From contig SSNU01000367.1 in the NCBI GenBank assembly GCA_012064415.1, positions 62,001 through 126,000 on the forward strand: a stretch of 64,000 bases of DNA, in the 5' to 3' direction. The DNA is from Gyrodactylus bullatarudis. Its lineage: Eukaryota; Platyhelminthes; Monogenea; Gyrodactylidea; Gyrodactylidae. Every line of letters starts with the position of its first letter. Within the stretch, counting starts at the first letter, position 1. A program made the position numbers and the translations under genes. This document shows, piece by piece, positions 55,401 to 64,000 of the stretch. The notes under the pieces are model-generated. The model was not told the origin of the DNA and searched no databases. It worked only from the letters and a program-made list of their open reading frames with translations.

Positions 55401-57233
55401 ACACTAGTTACTTTCAAAAATATATTTAGAATTAGAATATAAAGTGGCTGAAATAAAAAAACTTCAAAAATCTGACAGACTAATACTTAAAATTTTTTTT
55501 CTCAACCTTAGGATTTTTAAGTTTTACTTCTGGGAAAAAATTAAAAAATGCTAATTGATAAAAATAATTACGAATTCTATGTAAAAGAGAATTTTTTCTA
55601 ATAAAAGTTGGTTAAAATTCTTGGGATCGAAAAAATAATTGACAGAACATTGAGGACATGTTAGCTAAGAGGATCAAGTAAAATTTCTATCAAACCTTGC
55701 GTCGATATTTGATCATCAAATGTTTCTGAAAATGATAAATTATTATTATATAACCACCTCTAATTATTCAATCAATAACTTTTTTCAGAATTATTGCTAT
55801 TACTTTTTAAGAGTAATATTTCCCAGATTGGAACTATTAAGATTGTTAGTTTGTGAAATTTATTCTTTGTTCTCAAAATTTGTGCTTGAATAATATAATT
55901 CTTATTGAAATCTCAATGGTTCAATTATTATACAAGACTAGAATGAATGAACAAAGACTCACCATCTTGATATTCCACGCCATATATGCTGGCTTTCTTA
56001 AAGATCATCTTGTTCTCTGTCAATGTTCCGGTTTTATCACAAAAAACATAATCAATTTGTCCTAAATCCTCTGGTATCTTGAATGATCTGACTTCGATGC
56101 GTTTATTAGTTTTCTCATCATAAAGATTGACATCTTGCTGTATGTGCCATACCTGGTGCATTTTAACAAATTCTAAAGTAACGTATAATGGAAGAGGTAT
56201 TATTGACTGGAAGATGATGATATATGTCCAAAAGTTAATGAAAGCTTGGAAAGCAGGACTAGAGTTTGAACTTTCAGGATTTAAAGCCAGAAACAAGACG
56301 TCATTGGTTGGAAATGATTGTTGCCAAACGCCACTTCCAATCGCTCCAGTTAGGCAAACAACAACAAGAATTAAAATGCACCAAAGAATATCCTTATTAA
56401 TATTTGTTTCCAACTTGGTACGCTTGAAGACAGAACCAGTATTATTAAGCATTGCTTTTGTTTCATGGCCAGTATATACGACCATTCCTTCAACAAGATC
56501 TGTATTTCTTAAAATACAGCCCCTCAGGAGTATATTTTCTTTTTTCATAATAAAAGTTTGATCTCCATCTTTGACACATCCAGAGAAATGATATATCTCA
56601 GGATTTGGGCCTTCCACTTCAACAGTAAATTTTGCGAATGAATTTGGATTAGAATACTGAAATGACTTAGAATAAATAACTTACGATGAAATTATCAATC
56701 TTTAATGACTCTCTTTGTTTTAGATTATTTTCTCCGTCTAAATTTGATGTTTCAATAAATGCGATACCAACAGGATCTGATGATTTGATCAAAATAATAT
56801 CAGCGGGTATCATTTCATTGGTTTTCAGTTTTATGAAATCTCCAGGGTATAGATTCTCCCATTTGTCTTCCACGTATTTTGAGATCCGGTCATACTTGAG
56901 AATTTTCTTTTTATTGATTCTTTTATCTGAAACATGACGCCTAACATCTTCAACTGCATCTTTGACTGCTGTTAATGAAAGAACAATGATAACAGGAATA
57001 GGCGCGATCTCCTTAGCGAATGCATTAATTCCAGGCATAAAATTGAGAATAAGTATGAATAAAAAGTAAATATTTGCAAATCTATGAAATTGCTCCCATA
57101 AATTTTTGAAAATGAAATTATAAATGGTATATTTTGATGTTTTAATTACATTATTGGAGAAAATGTCTGAATTTCTTTGAGAAAGAGGATCTATCGTTCT
57201 CTTCTTCTGCTCCAACTTTTTCTTCTTTGTCAT
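43457..57233 (-). CDS. ATP10: Class 5 P4-ATPase (ATP10-type phospholipid flippase)
   Basis: Exons (5' to 3'): 57233-56685, 56656-55963, 55725-55696 and 54024-53987 (both tentative), 52914-52696, 51720-51506, 51244-51138, 50760-50452, 50185-50027, 49953-49862, 48943-48629, 48546-48425, 46036-45802, 44764-44507, 44441-44241, 44189-44004, 43948-43457. All phases agree; about 1406 residues. It flips phospholipids to the cytosolic leaflet using ATP; family members usually work with a CDC50 partner. Visible motifs: [12 protein letters not shown] (TM1), LDGEN (residues 166-169, normally DGET), PLPL in TM4 (337-340, normally PISL), phosphorylated Asp in DKTGTLT (390), FDSIRKRMS and KGAD (nucleotide domain), [31 protein letters not shown]10 class is favoured by [12 protein letters not shown], the long Ser-rich insert after DKTG, and [18 protein letters not shown]. 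Intron 1 is 28 bp. An assembly gap lies in the intron between 46037 and 48424. Confidence 0.85.
45390..45700 (-). mobile_element. Penelope 3' fragment in an ATP10-type intron
   Basis: Contains the tail words GATAACGTTGCCGAACCTCA, TCCAAACTCATAAGGAAG and CCATCCATTAGTAACTGACC, plus an intact hammerhead at 45482-45531. Same orientation as the host gene. Confidence 0.7.
45482..45531 (-). ncRNA. Minimal hammerhead ribozyme, strongest stem I
   Basis: Minus strand: CCCGGG, AUUAAGU, core CUGAAGA, GACCCGGC, core GAA, stem III AUAAA-ACG-UUUAU, cleavage base C, ACUUA. Stem I UAAGU/ACUUA is five pairs with bases unlike those of the other copies. The upstream CCGGG pairs with CCCGG. If transcribed with the host gene it could cut the intron RNA. 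Confidence 0.8.
46701..47267. other. Assembly gap
   Basis: A 567-base run of N inside an intron of the ATP10-type gene. Frames crossing it are artefacts. The sequence on both sides is non-coding. Confidence 0.99.
47447..47842. repeat. MITE family F3, copy 1, with a nested insertion
   Basis: Left arm GAAACATCTTATTTTTATTG and AAACACGAATATTTACCCCC; right end inverse, closing in TTACTGTAA. A block of about 210 bp flanked by ACAGGTA and TACCTGT (about 47515-47725) interrupts it, and the rest continues with CTCGACCAATCAGAATGCAG as in the other copies. Its right end abuts, and appears to have truncated, the F2 copy that follows. Confidence 0.7.
47843..48288. repeat. Foldback family F2, copy 3
   Basis: Two inverse halves of about 180 bp meet near 48060. 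Both contain CCATCGATATGA-type, AAGTATTTAAATATAATTCC and CCATGCTTCTGGAATAAG. The left tip is missing where F3 lies; the right tip ends CGTCCAAGTCTATAGTAA. Confidence 0.75.
49010..49200 (+). repeat. Penelope pseudo-LTR fragment with a damaged hammerhead
   Basis: Inverse orientation relative to the other intron copies. The hammerhead at 49054-49102 has CUAAAGA in place of CUGANGA (invariant G5 lost), while the flanking CCCGGGG and GACCCG remain. GTTCGACAATATTATCGTTC follows as in the family. Confidence 0.6.
51911..52595. repeat. Inverted duplication within an ATP10-type intron
   Basis: About 210 bp at 51911-52145 returns inverted at 52385-52595 with roughly 85 percent identity by eye (for example GGTCTATCTGTAGAAAAAGA against its inverse with CAA for CAG). 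The left arm, on the gene strand, contains a 35-nt segment bounded by TTTCTACAG and GTAGCAAG that looks like an exon but does not fit the neighbouring phases. In the right arm the AG is lost. Confidence 0.6.
52146..52384. other. Spacer of the inverted duplication
   Basis: Contains no recognised coding or repeat sequence. Confidence 0.3.
53450..53835. repeat. Non-autonomous element with a hammerhead-like hairpin
   Basis: Inverted ends AGTAAAAGTAGATTTAATCT (53456) and AAAATCTACTTTTACTAATA (about 53755). On the minus strand 53518-53476 it holds CACUGAAGAAGG, a six-pair hairpin GGUACU/AGUACC and GAAACGUCUGG, the same plan as the motifs in the 18.2-kb palindrome. The right flank AGATTCCATCATGGAACAAA is shared with 28995-29020. 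Confidence 0.6.
54735..55215 (-). mobile_element. Penelope 3' fragment with a decayed hammerhead
   Basis: Tail words GGTAATACTGCCGAGCTTAA and ACCATCCATTAGCAGCTAGT match the 9070 and 45390 copies. The hammerhead core is degraded (UUGAGGA for CUGANGA), and its upstream half is replaced by unrelated sequence at about 54855-55010. Confidence 0.6.
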
Positions 57234-57941
57234 TTCTGAAAATCGTTTTCTATAATTACATCCGTGTTTAATTTATATTTTGAATTAGTTCACATCTATT
57301 CAAACCAACTAGATTTATAAACTCTTGTTTATGTTAATAAATTGGTTTTGTCTGTTCAATTCAAAAATCAGGCTGCATGAATAAAATTGTGCATATTATT
57401 TATTTGAAAAAAATCTATTGATGAAGGATATAATATCTTATATATTTTGGTCTTTAAATGCGTCAAGGTTAACTTGGAATCTGTACCTTAAAGAATGAAG
57501 AGTAGTAAAAAGAATTGTGAAGATGCTATTCTTCTAAACCAAATGAGATGTAGATTAGCCATTTCTAAGAACTATTTGTACGATAAGAATTGAGATTGAA
57601 GGCTTATATTAATTATTAAGTTAAAATAATTTCATCTTATTAGGAACGAGTCGTATAACGAGATTTCTGTCTAAATTTACTCAATTAAATTAAATACTTT
57701 AACGAAAAATCCTTTTTGAAGATCTTCATAAAGAATTCCTTGTGGTAAGGATGAACATACTAGGAACTTCATAGATCACAGGAAGTGAAGATGTGAATGT
57801 CAATTTAACATTATCAAATCTATTTGTATCTAAAATTAAAAAAAGACTAGTACAGAAAATTTAATTCTTATTTAAAACATCGCTACTTTAAAGTATATTT
57901 CTAGAAAATTATAATAATTATTAGAAAATCTTAATAATAAA
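57234..57941. other. Upstream region of the ATP10-type gene
   Basis: Should hold its promoter and 5' UTR; no element identified. Confidence 0.3.
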
Positions 57942-59063
57942 AGTTATTGCCAAAAAGTGTATATATGGGTAGAGAATTTTCCAAAAGGCACATATATTTT
58001 CCCAAAAATGTAATGTATTTCCAATCTCCATATTTTTTTTCCAAAAAATGCACTAGTGTGTTCGATAATTTCCAAAACATAAATAGAATTTACAAAAATT
58101 GAACATGTCTGTAAGACTAATTACCAAAAGTGTATATTTTGATATATATTTATCAATACATACATATATATCTCATACAAAGTAAATACATATATGTATG
58201 TAAATTGTGCAATACACCGGGGTCGTATGAAATAATTTGACCAATCACAGAGTTCTTTCACAAAATCAAAAAATTGAAGATTATTTCAGCAGTTTTTTCA
58301 AAGTTTCAAGTTTACAGTAAAAATATTTCTATTGAAACATCCTATTTTTATTGAAACACGAATATTAAGTATTATCTCGACCAATCAGAATGCAGCAAGT
58401 GATTTCTTTACATTTAGATAGGTCGACATAAATAATACTGAATTAAATATTCGTGTTTCAATAAAAATAAGATGTTTCAATAGAAATAATTTTACTGTAA
58501 GAGCTGCTTACAATTTAAAATTCAAATTCTGTGATGTTGAAACGCTCAAGAAAGAACCCACCGAAGAAATATTTCAGTGCTTAAAAAGAGGAGAATCCGA
58601 TCAAAAACTGAGAAATTAATCAAATGTAAATGATTTATAAATATTTGAATAAATTTGAATACACAATACTGTAACAATTAATATTTACAAGTTCTTATCT
58701 TTTAAAATAAAAAACAGGTTAGATATGAAAAAACAAAGGTAAGGTTCATTTCTACATCATTGACTTTCAAGGTTTTGTAAAAATAAAAATATATATGTAT
58801 TTACTTTTCATGAGATATATGTATTTATTGATAAATATATATCAAAATATACACTTTTGGTAATTACTAATTAGTCTTACAGACATATTCAATTTTTGTA
58901 AATTCTATTTATGTTTTGGAAATTATCGAACACACTAGTGCATATTTTGGAAAAATATATATGAAGATTGGAAATACATCGTGTATATCATTACATTTTT
59001 GGGAAAATATATGTGCCTTTTGGAAAATCCCCTACCCATATATACACTTTTTGGCAATAACTC
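57942..59063. mobile_element. Foldback element family F5, copy 2
   Basis: Same termini and about 300-bp arms as the 26814 copy (AGTTATTGCCAAAAAGTGTA; right end TTTTTGGCAATAACTC). The interior differs: unrelated sequence at 58200-58311, an F3 MITE at 58312-58500, then the central AACAGGTTAGATATGAAAAA region on the right side only. A clean target duplication is not obvious. Confidence 0.75.
58312..58500. repeat. MITE family F3, copy 2
   Basis: TTACAGTAAAAATATTTCTA ... ends in the inverse ATTTTACTGTAA. Both arms carry GAAACATC and AAACACGAATATT, with CTCGACCAATCAGAATGCAG in the centre. 189 bp, inserted in an F5 foldback. Confidence 0.8.
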
Positions 59064-59640
59064 TGATAATTAATTTATAACTCAAATATTTTTATGTTTA
59101 TTTTAGAGTAAAATTTTCATCGATACCAAACGTAACTAAATCCTATTCACTGAGCCAAAAATATGTATCAAGAAAAAATTGTAGTGACAGTAAAAAATAA
59201 AACTTCAAGAAACAAGGTAGAACTTTTTTATAGGTTAATTTAAAACCTCCGTGTTCTCTTTAGTATGAATTCAGAAGATACCCAGTCTAATTCAATCCTT
59301 TATAATGGAAAGCGTTAGATTAGAAGAGGAAAAGTCCATTCACTTAATTATGGATCAGATCTCGACAATAAATAAAATTTTTTAGAGAATATCTTTGTGA
59401 AATTTCTGTCGCAAATAGGGCAAATTTTACATTCCCTAATTGATGCTTTGTGGTCTTAGTTTCTAATTTTGCTAAATCATTTAATGCAAATCTATGAATA
59501 AAAATCAATTATATATCAAGAAAAGAGAAAAAATCCATTCAATATGACAATTTATAATCATTTTGAAAAGCTTAACTTCTATTATTAGATTTGATTTCAA
59601 CAAACTATTACATTTTTGGAAAAATTAAAAATTAAAATTC
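59064..59640. other. Intergenic, nothing recognised
   Basis: AT-rich without supported frame or matched repeat. Confidence 0.3.
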
Positions 59641-59805
59641 TGTGCTGTGAGTTATAAGTTAGGAGTTTCTCCTGAAAATTATGTCCCAAATAAATACAAA
59701 GCAATCTTCTTGAAATCAGCTTACTCGGAGATTATTATGCTCTGTGAAGTTTTGAAAAAGTAAATAAAAAACCATGCACGAGCTGAAAAAATCAAAAGCT
59801 GTAAT
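59641..59805 (+). repeat. Second copy of the unclassified repeat of 35043
   Basis: CAGCTTACTCGGAGATTATT and ATTATGTCCCAAATAAATAC match 35043-35335 with internal deletions and a stop. Confidence 0.4.
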
Positions 59806-59814
59806 TTAGTACAA

Positions 59815-60300
59815 GTTTTGAGCCAGTTCGAAACCAGTATATCCTTTGAATAAATTCTTTTTCAAAAGTTTCACTGAATTTACTCTCTAGATACAATTTA
59901 TATCTTATATTCTATTCTCTCTAATAAATTTTTATTAGAAGTATTAAGTATTAAATTTTGAATGAGCAGTCTTGATAATACTGAAAACTTAATTTCGATG
60001 TACGAATTTGAGTATTCTTCCGTTATCTTTATCACTTGCTGAGATAAGCCATTCTCTTCCTTCTACAATCAGCACATCATATCGCTTTAAGAGGTAATAA
60101 TCCCTTGATGATTTTCTTGTTTCAGCGTTCTGTAAGAACTCTATACGAATTACGAAGAATATTCAATTTCGGAGAGAATTTTCAGTTTTTCGTTCCAAGT
60201 AATCATGAGAATCGTCATCCTGAGACATTTTTGACAATTTAATGACAATTTTATAGGAAGAATACTCTAAAGGCCTGATTAAAAATAATCCTGTTTAGAG
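59815..60300 (-). pseudogene. Partial F4 element with KRBA2/SCAND3-like sequence
   Basis: Starts with the F4 arm (AGTACAAGTTTTGAGCCAGT). Minus-strand reading at about 60093-59950 gives LKRYDVLIVEGREWLISASD and KIIKTAHSK-type words, the region just before HGGRDRM in this family. It preserves sequence deleted from the 23809 copy. Confidence 0.55.
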
Positions 60301-60366
60301 CTCTGCGTTAGTAAAAATTGCAAAAAAATTTGAATTAATGGGAAAATATTTTTACTATTAGTAAAT

Positions 60367-60585
60367 TTACAGTAAAATATTTCTATAAATATTTCTATTG
60401 AAACATCTTATTTTTATTGAAACACGAATATTTACCCCCTAATTAAGTATTGTCTCGACCAATCAGAATGCAGCAAGTGATTTTTATACATTTAGATAGG
60501 TCGAGATAAATAATAATTAATTAGGGGGTAAATATTCGTGTTTCAATAAAAATAAGATGTTTCAATAAAAATATTTTTACTGTAA
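60367..60585. repeat. MITE family F3, copy 3
   Basis: TTACAGTAAAATATTTC to ATATTTTTACTGTAA, with arms containing AAACACGAATATTTACCCCC and its inverse, and the same central CTCGACCAATCAGAATGCAG. 219 bp and nearly palindromic over about 90 bp per arm. Confidence 0.8.
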
Positions 60586-60673
60586 GTTTGAATTTAAAGC
60601 ACATATGATTATTCTGTTTACTTCATTTGTTTGAATAATTTCATGCAGAATTCCCGCTAATAATAAAACTGAC

Positions 60674-63609
60674 ATGACCAAGTTAAGTGAATTATTAGAG
60701 CATCATACTGAAAAAGATAAAAGTTAGTTTTTATTAATATTTTAGCACATATATACTGTAAATACTGCTCTAAGAAATATAAGCTTTCGTCAAATCATGG
60801 TATCAAATACCATTTTGAAAATAAGCATGATGACAAATATGGAATTGTCGAGTTAAGGAAATTTATTTCCTCAGATGATAAACATAAACTTCTGAGTCAG
60901 CAGAATTTCGATACTGGAATGGAACTTTTCTTAAGCATATTAAAAATCCCCAAAGTAAAGTTGATGAGCCAGTATTCAAATGGTTTTTTGGAAAGTTCCT
61001 CCCGGAATATAAATTAAAGCATTCTACTACTTATTCAAGAAACTATCTACCCAAAATAGTGGATGCTAACAAAAGTTTATTTGTGGGTTCTATGTTTTAA
61101 TATATTTTAAATACTAGTAGTATGAAAACCTCCAAGCTGATTTGAAGAACTGTTCTTGTGCCTCATTTACGACTGACACATGGACATCTCCATTTGGTGA
61201 CCACTTCATGGCACTAACAATTTCGTATTATAAAGATGATATAATGAAAAACTCATTAATTAGTTTTTCACACCTTCCCAAGGATTCCACTGCTAACTCA
61301 ATGAAAGTTAAAATAAATCAGATATTTTCTAGGTAAGCAAAAATATGTAATACTGTTATACATTCTTAGATTTGATTTTTTGTCTAATATTGAAAAGAGA
61401 GTCCTTGTTTCTGATTGAGCCAGTAATATGATATTACTGGAAAATATATGTATAACAGAGAAAGTCATGACTAAACATATACATTGTGTGAGCCACAGAC
61501 TTAATCTTGTATTGCGTCATAGTTTGGAAGCCAAAGATGGAAATAATATGAGCATCGATGATTATCTCTTCAAGAAGTTTGTCAACTTATTCACTAAGAT
61601 CAAGAGCTCAATTAATTTGAAACAAAAATTCAGGGAGGCATGTGACGATTTATCAGTTTGCATCTATAAATTTCCACTTGAATGTAAAATAAGATGGAAC
61701 TACAATGCTAAAATATTAAGTACCGCCTTGTATTACGAAAAGGTATTTAATTATTTAAGAGATGACCAAGATTTCCATCAAATAATCCCAGGTCGTCATG
61801 TTTTTGAAATTGGGCATATAATAAGTCCCATATTACTCAACATCATAAAGATGGTTCAATCCGTTGGATCCGAAACCAATACATCGATAGACTTAATCAT
61901 CCCAGGAATAAAGACGATCATTAATATCAATCAAGAAATGATGAAGAGGACAAATTCTAACTATGTCTCCTTTTTCGTAGAAGCTATCAGTTTCAGTCTT
62001 CAATTGAAGAAATAAAGCTATTCTCGATGAATTTGGGAATTCATGATTCTTACAAAAATATCATTTATTCATCAAGGTATCGACAATTTTGAAAGATTTT
62101 TTGGTAACTGATTCAAAATGTACACTTTTACTGAATTGAGAAAAAAAAATTTGGAAAAAAGTTTTTTTTGGAAAATTTTAGAGAAATTTTAAAATTCGAG
62201 ATGGCGCGCTTTTTTTAAATTTTTTTAAACTTTGAGTTGAAAATTTTTGTTGATTTCAAGGTCTGAGTGAAATCAAACGTTATTTTTCAGGATCATTATT
62301 AGACAAAGAAAATATTTACTCTTATTCATTTTTTTGTAAAAACCCGTCATTTTGAAATGATCTTGGATCACCCTATTTCAAAGCAGTAAAAATGATCGAA
62401 AAATAGGAAGTGGACTTTCGCACGTAAATAGTGTGTTTTTTCAAAAAAATGAATAAGAGTAAATATTTTCTTTGTCTAATGATGATCCTGAAAAATAACG
62501 TTTGATTTCACTCAGACCTTGAAATCACCAAAAATTTTCAACTCAAAGTTTAAAAAAATTAAAAAAAAGCGCGCCATCTCGAATTTTAAAATTTCTCTAA
62601 AATTTTCCAAAAAAAACTTTTTTCCAAATTTTTTTTTCTCAATTCAGTAAAAGTGTACATTTTGAATCAGTTACCAAAAAATCTTTCAAAATTGTCGATA
62701 CCTTGATGAATAAATGATATTTTTGTAAGAATCATGAATTCCCAAATTCATCGAGAATAGCTGTACTTCCCGAATCTAGGCATGGAAGATGAAGATTTCC
62801 TTTTGGCTCATTTTTTGGATCCATATAAAGCTGTTCTGGAAATAGTCTTCGTATTAGATTTGACCATGACGCTAAATTTGCGATTTTTTGCTTAATTTTT
62901 ACGATCCGGACCAATCAGAAAAATCGAATCGATTCCCATTCCAGATATTGTATCTTCAGTGACTACAATACTAAACAGGACATTCAAACTCCAAAATGAA
63001 ACTGAAGTTCATGACTCAAATGTTGCAAGATTGGGTTTCGTCTTTTTACTATTCATGAATTATCAAACGGAGACGAATAATGACCGTTTGAACCGGGAGA
63101 TAAATGCCTACATAAAAACTGCACAATCTTTCCGGTTTAATATACAAGAAGAGCAAAAAGCACTTTTTTTGCTGAATAAGAAGCCGATGTTCAACAAAGA
63201 AATAATGAAATGGTGGTTTTCTCATAAAAGGGATTTCCCCATTTTATTCAAAGCAGCAACAGATGTATACTCAGTTAGCGCGACGAGTTGTTCGAGCGAG
63301 CGAATATTTAGTAAAGCAAGACATTTACTAAGTTATTCTAGAAATGCTTACAAACAAGATAACGTTGAATCGCGCCTATTATTTTCTGATCAGTGCCGGG
63401 ACTTCGATAAGATTCTGAATGTTGTATCAAACACAAATATGGCAGGTGTATCTATGAGGACAGATATAGAAGATCACCTCGATGATATCAATGAGGATTA
63501 TATTAATGTTGATGACGTGAGATCTCCAAAAACCACGGTTAGTCCGAATAATTTACGAAAAAGTTTCATAATCTATTATGCCTCAATTAATTCTGTAATA
63601 TTTTTTTAG
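60674..63609 (+). pseudogene. hAT-family transposase, broken
   Basis: From ATG at 60674: BED zinc finger (YCKYCSKKY...KYHFENKH) after a possible 23-bp intron (60723-60745); VFKWFFGKFLPEYKLKHSTT; then SFTTDTWTSP at 61157 (DDE core entry). A GT-AG intron of 37 bp starts near 61332, then VLVSD-stop-ASNM, CVSHRLNLVLRHSL, KIRWNYNAK, DEDFLLAHFLDPYK at about 62785, and the C-terminal dimerisation region (EIMKWWFSHKRDFPIL, SATSCSSERIFSKA, RHLLSYSRNAYKQDNVESRLL). Lesions: tandem TGGAA duplication at 60914-60923 shifting the frame, TGA at 61416-61418, and a 747-bp foldback insertion at 62016. A cut-and-paste DNA transposase relic; ends not identified. Confidence 0.85.
62016..62762. mobile_element. Foldback family F1, young full-length copy
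   Basis: Arms 62016-62337 and 62441-62762 (322 bp each) are almost perfect inverses around a 103-bp spacer. Termini AGCTATTCTCGATGAATTTG and inverse. Inner words TTGAAAATTTTTGTTGATTT and TTTTTCAGGATCATTATTAG place it in family F1. It splits the hAT transposase between LQLKK and the FPNLGMEDED stretch. No flanking duplication is evident. Confidence 0.85.
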
Positions 63610-63621
63610 TACATTCTATCA

Positions 63622-64000
63622 ACACTAAATTTTCCCTCCATCAATGCCAGTACTAATTTTATCAGTGAAATCGTTCCACAAACTTCTATGGCCCCAGCTG
63701 AATCAACGAGAATTGAGGACCAGCCATGTTCAAGCATGAATATTCCTCGTGTAATTTTAATTTCTCTTTTAAGGTTACAGACTATACCCATCAGAACTCA
63801 ACGAAGAGAAAATCTGCCCAAACATTGCGGGTATTTGAAGACAAGATGGCAAATATTTCTCAAGATTTCGATTATAACGAATTCTCAATTTTTGATGTTG
63901 AAAGTGAGGCCAGAGACTTGAGAAAGCAAGCGCTCAATGAACTGCAAACAAAACCTAGAAGGTGGCCTTCGAAAAAAAAAAATAATAAAAAATTATTCTT
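63622..64000 (+). CDS. Open coding-like stretch running off the window
   Basis: A frame from about 63623 (YILSTLNFPSINAS) through MAPAESTRIEDQPCSSMNIPR continues in frame into VTDYTHQNSTKRKSAQTLRV...SEARDLRKQALNEL if the 23-bp segment 63752-63774 (GTAATTTTAA...TTTTAAG) is spliced out. It ends in a Lys/Asn-rich stretch at the window edge. The upstream hAT frame would also run into it if 15 bp (GTAATATTTTTTTAG, about 63595-63609) were removed. No family recognised; it may be the C-terminal extension of the hAT protein or part of the next gene. Confidence 0.3.

Noticed and set aside
56127..56561. 144-codon plus-strand frame
   Set aside because: Antisense to a highly conserved flippase exon.
1..64000. 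Bacterial-style operons, promoters or CRISPR
   Set aside because: Introns, SINEs, LINEs and polyadenylation signals show a eukaryotic nuclear region.

Overview
The window looks like nuclear DNA of an AT-rich invertebrate animal. It has GT-AG introns in all phases, animal-type genes (a TTC29 homologue of sperm flagella and cilia, a class-5 ATP10-type P4-ATPase, and a product with HN1/Jupiter-like end motifs), AATAAA signals, and dense Penelope-like, LINE, SINE, hAT and foldback elements. The phylum cannot be fixed from the sequence. Two introns confirmed by protein homology are only 28 bp long, close to the animal lower limit, while others in the same genes are swollen by transposons to more than 2 kb.

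Layout. 1-0.7 kb: first exon of a secreted peptide precursor resembling the NPF/NPY family (minus). 0.9-12.4 kb: decayed repeats (foldback families F1 and F2, LINE and SINE pieces, two Penelope-like fragments). 12.7-17.4 kb: tandem pair of single-exon four-TM genes (plus) separated by a LINE in the opposite strand. 18-30 kb: nested palindromic elements, Penelope pseudo-LTRs, KRBA2/SCAND3-like transposon remnants and one orphan two-TM exon. 30.7-37.5 kb: nine-exon plus-strand gene of unknown role. 37.7-42.3 kb: TTC29-like gene (minus, six exons), tail-to-tail with the previous gene. 43.5-57.2 kb: ATP10-type phospholipid flippase (minus, about 17 exons, an assembly gap in one intron). 57.9-64 kb: foldback elements and a broken hAT transposase split by a 747-bp foldback insertion; an open reading frame runs off the end.

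The most distinctive content is RNA-based. At least eleven hammerhead ribozyme motifs are scattered through the window. Most are the minimal type known from Penelope-like elements, and two are of the retrozyme kind with a regular stem II. Across copies stem I covaries, stem III is always self-complementary, and a further helix formed by a segment just upstream pairing with the stem II segment also covaries. I have not seen this last helix described. All genes were assembled by eye from reading frame, splice signals and remembered family motifs; no search was run.
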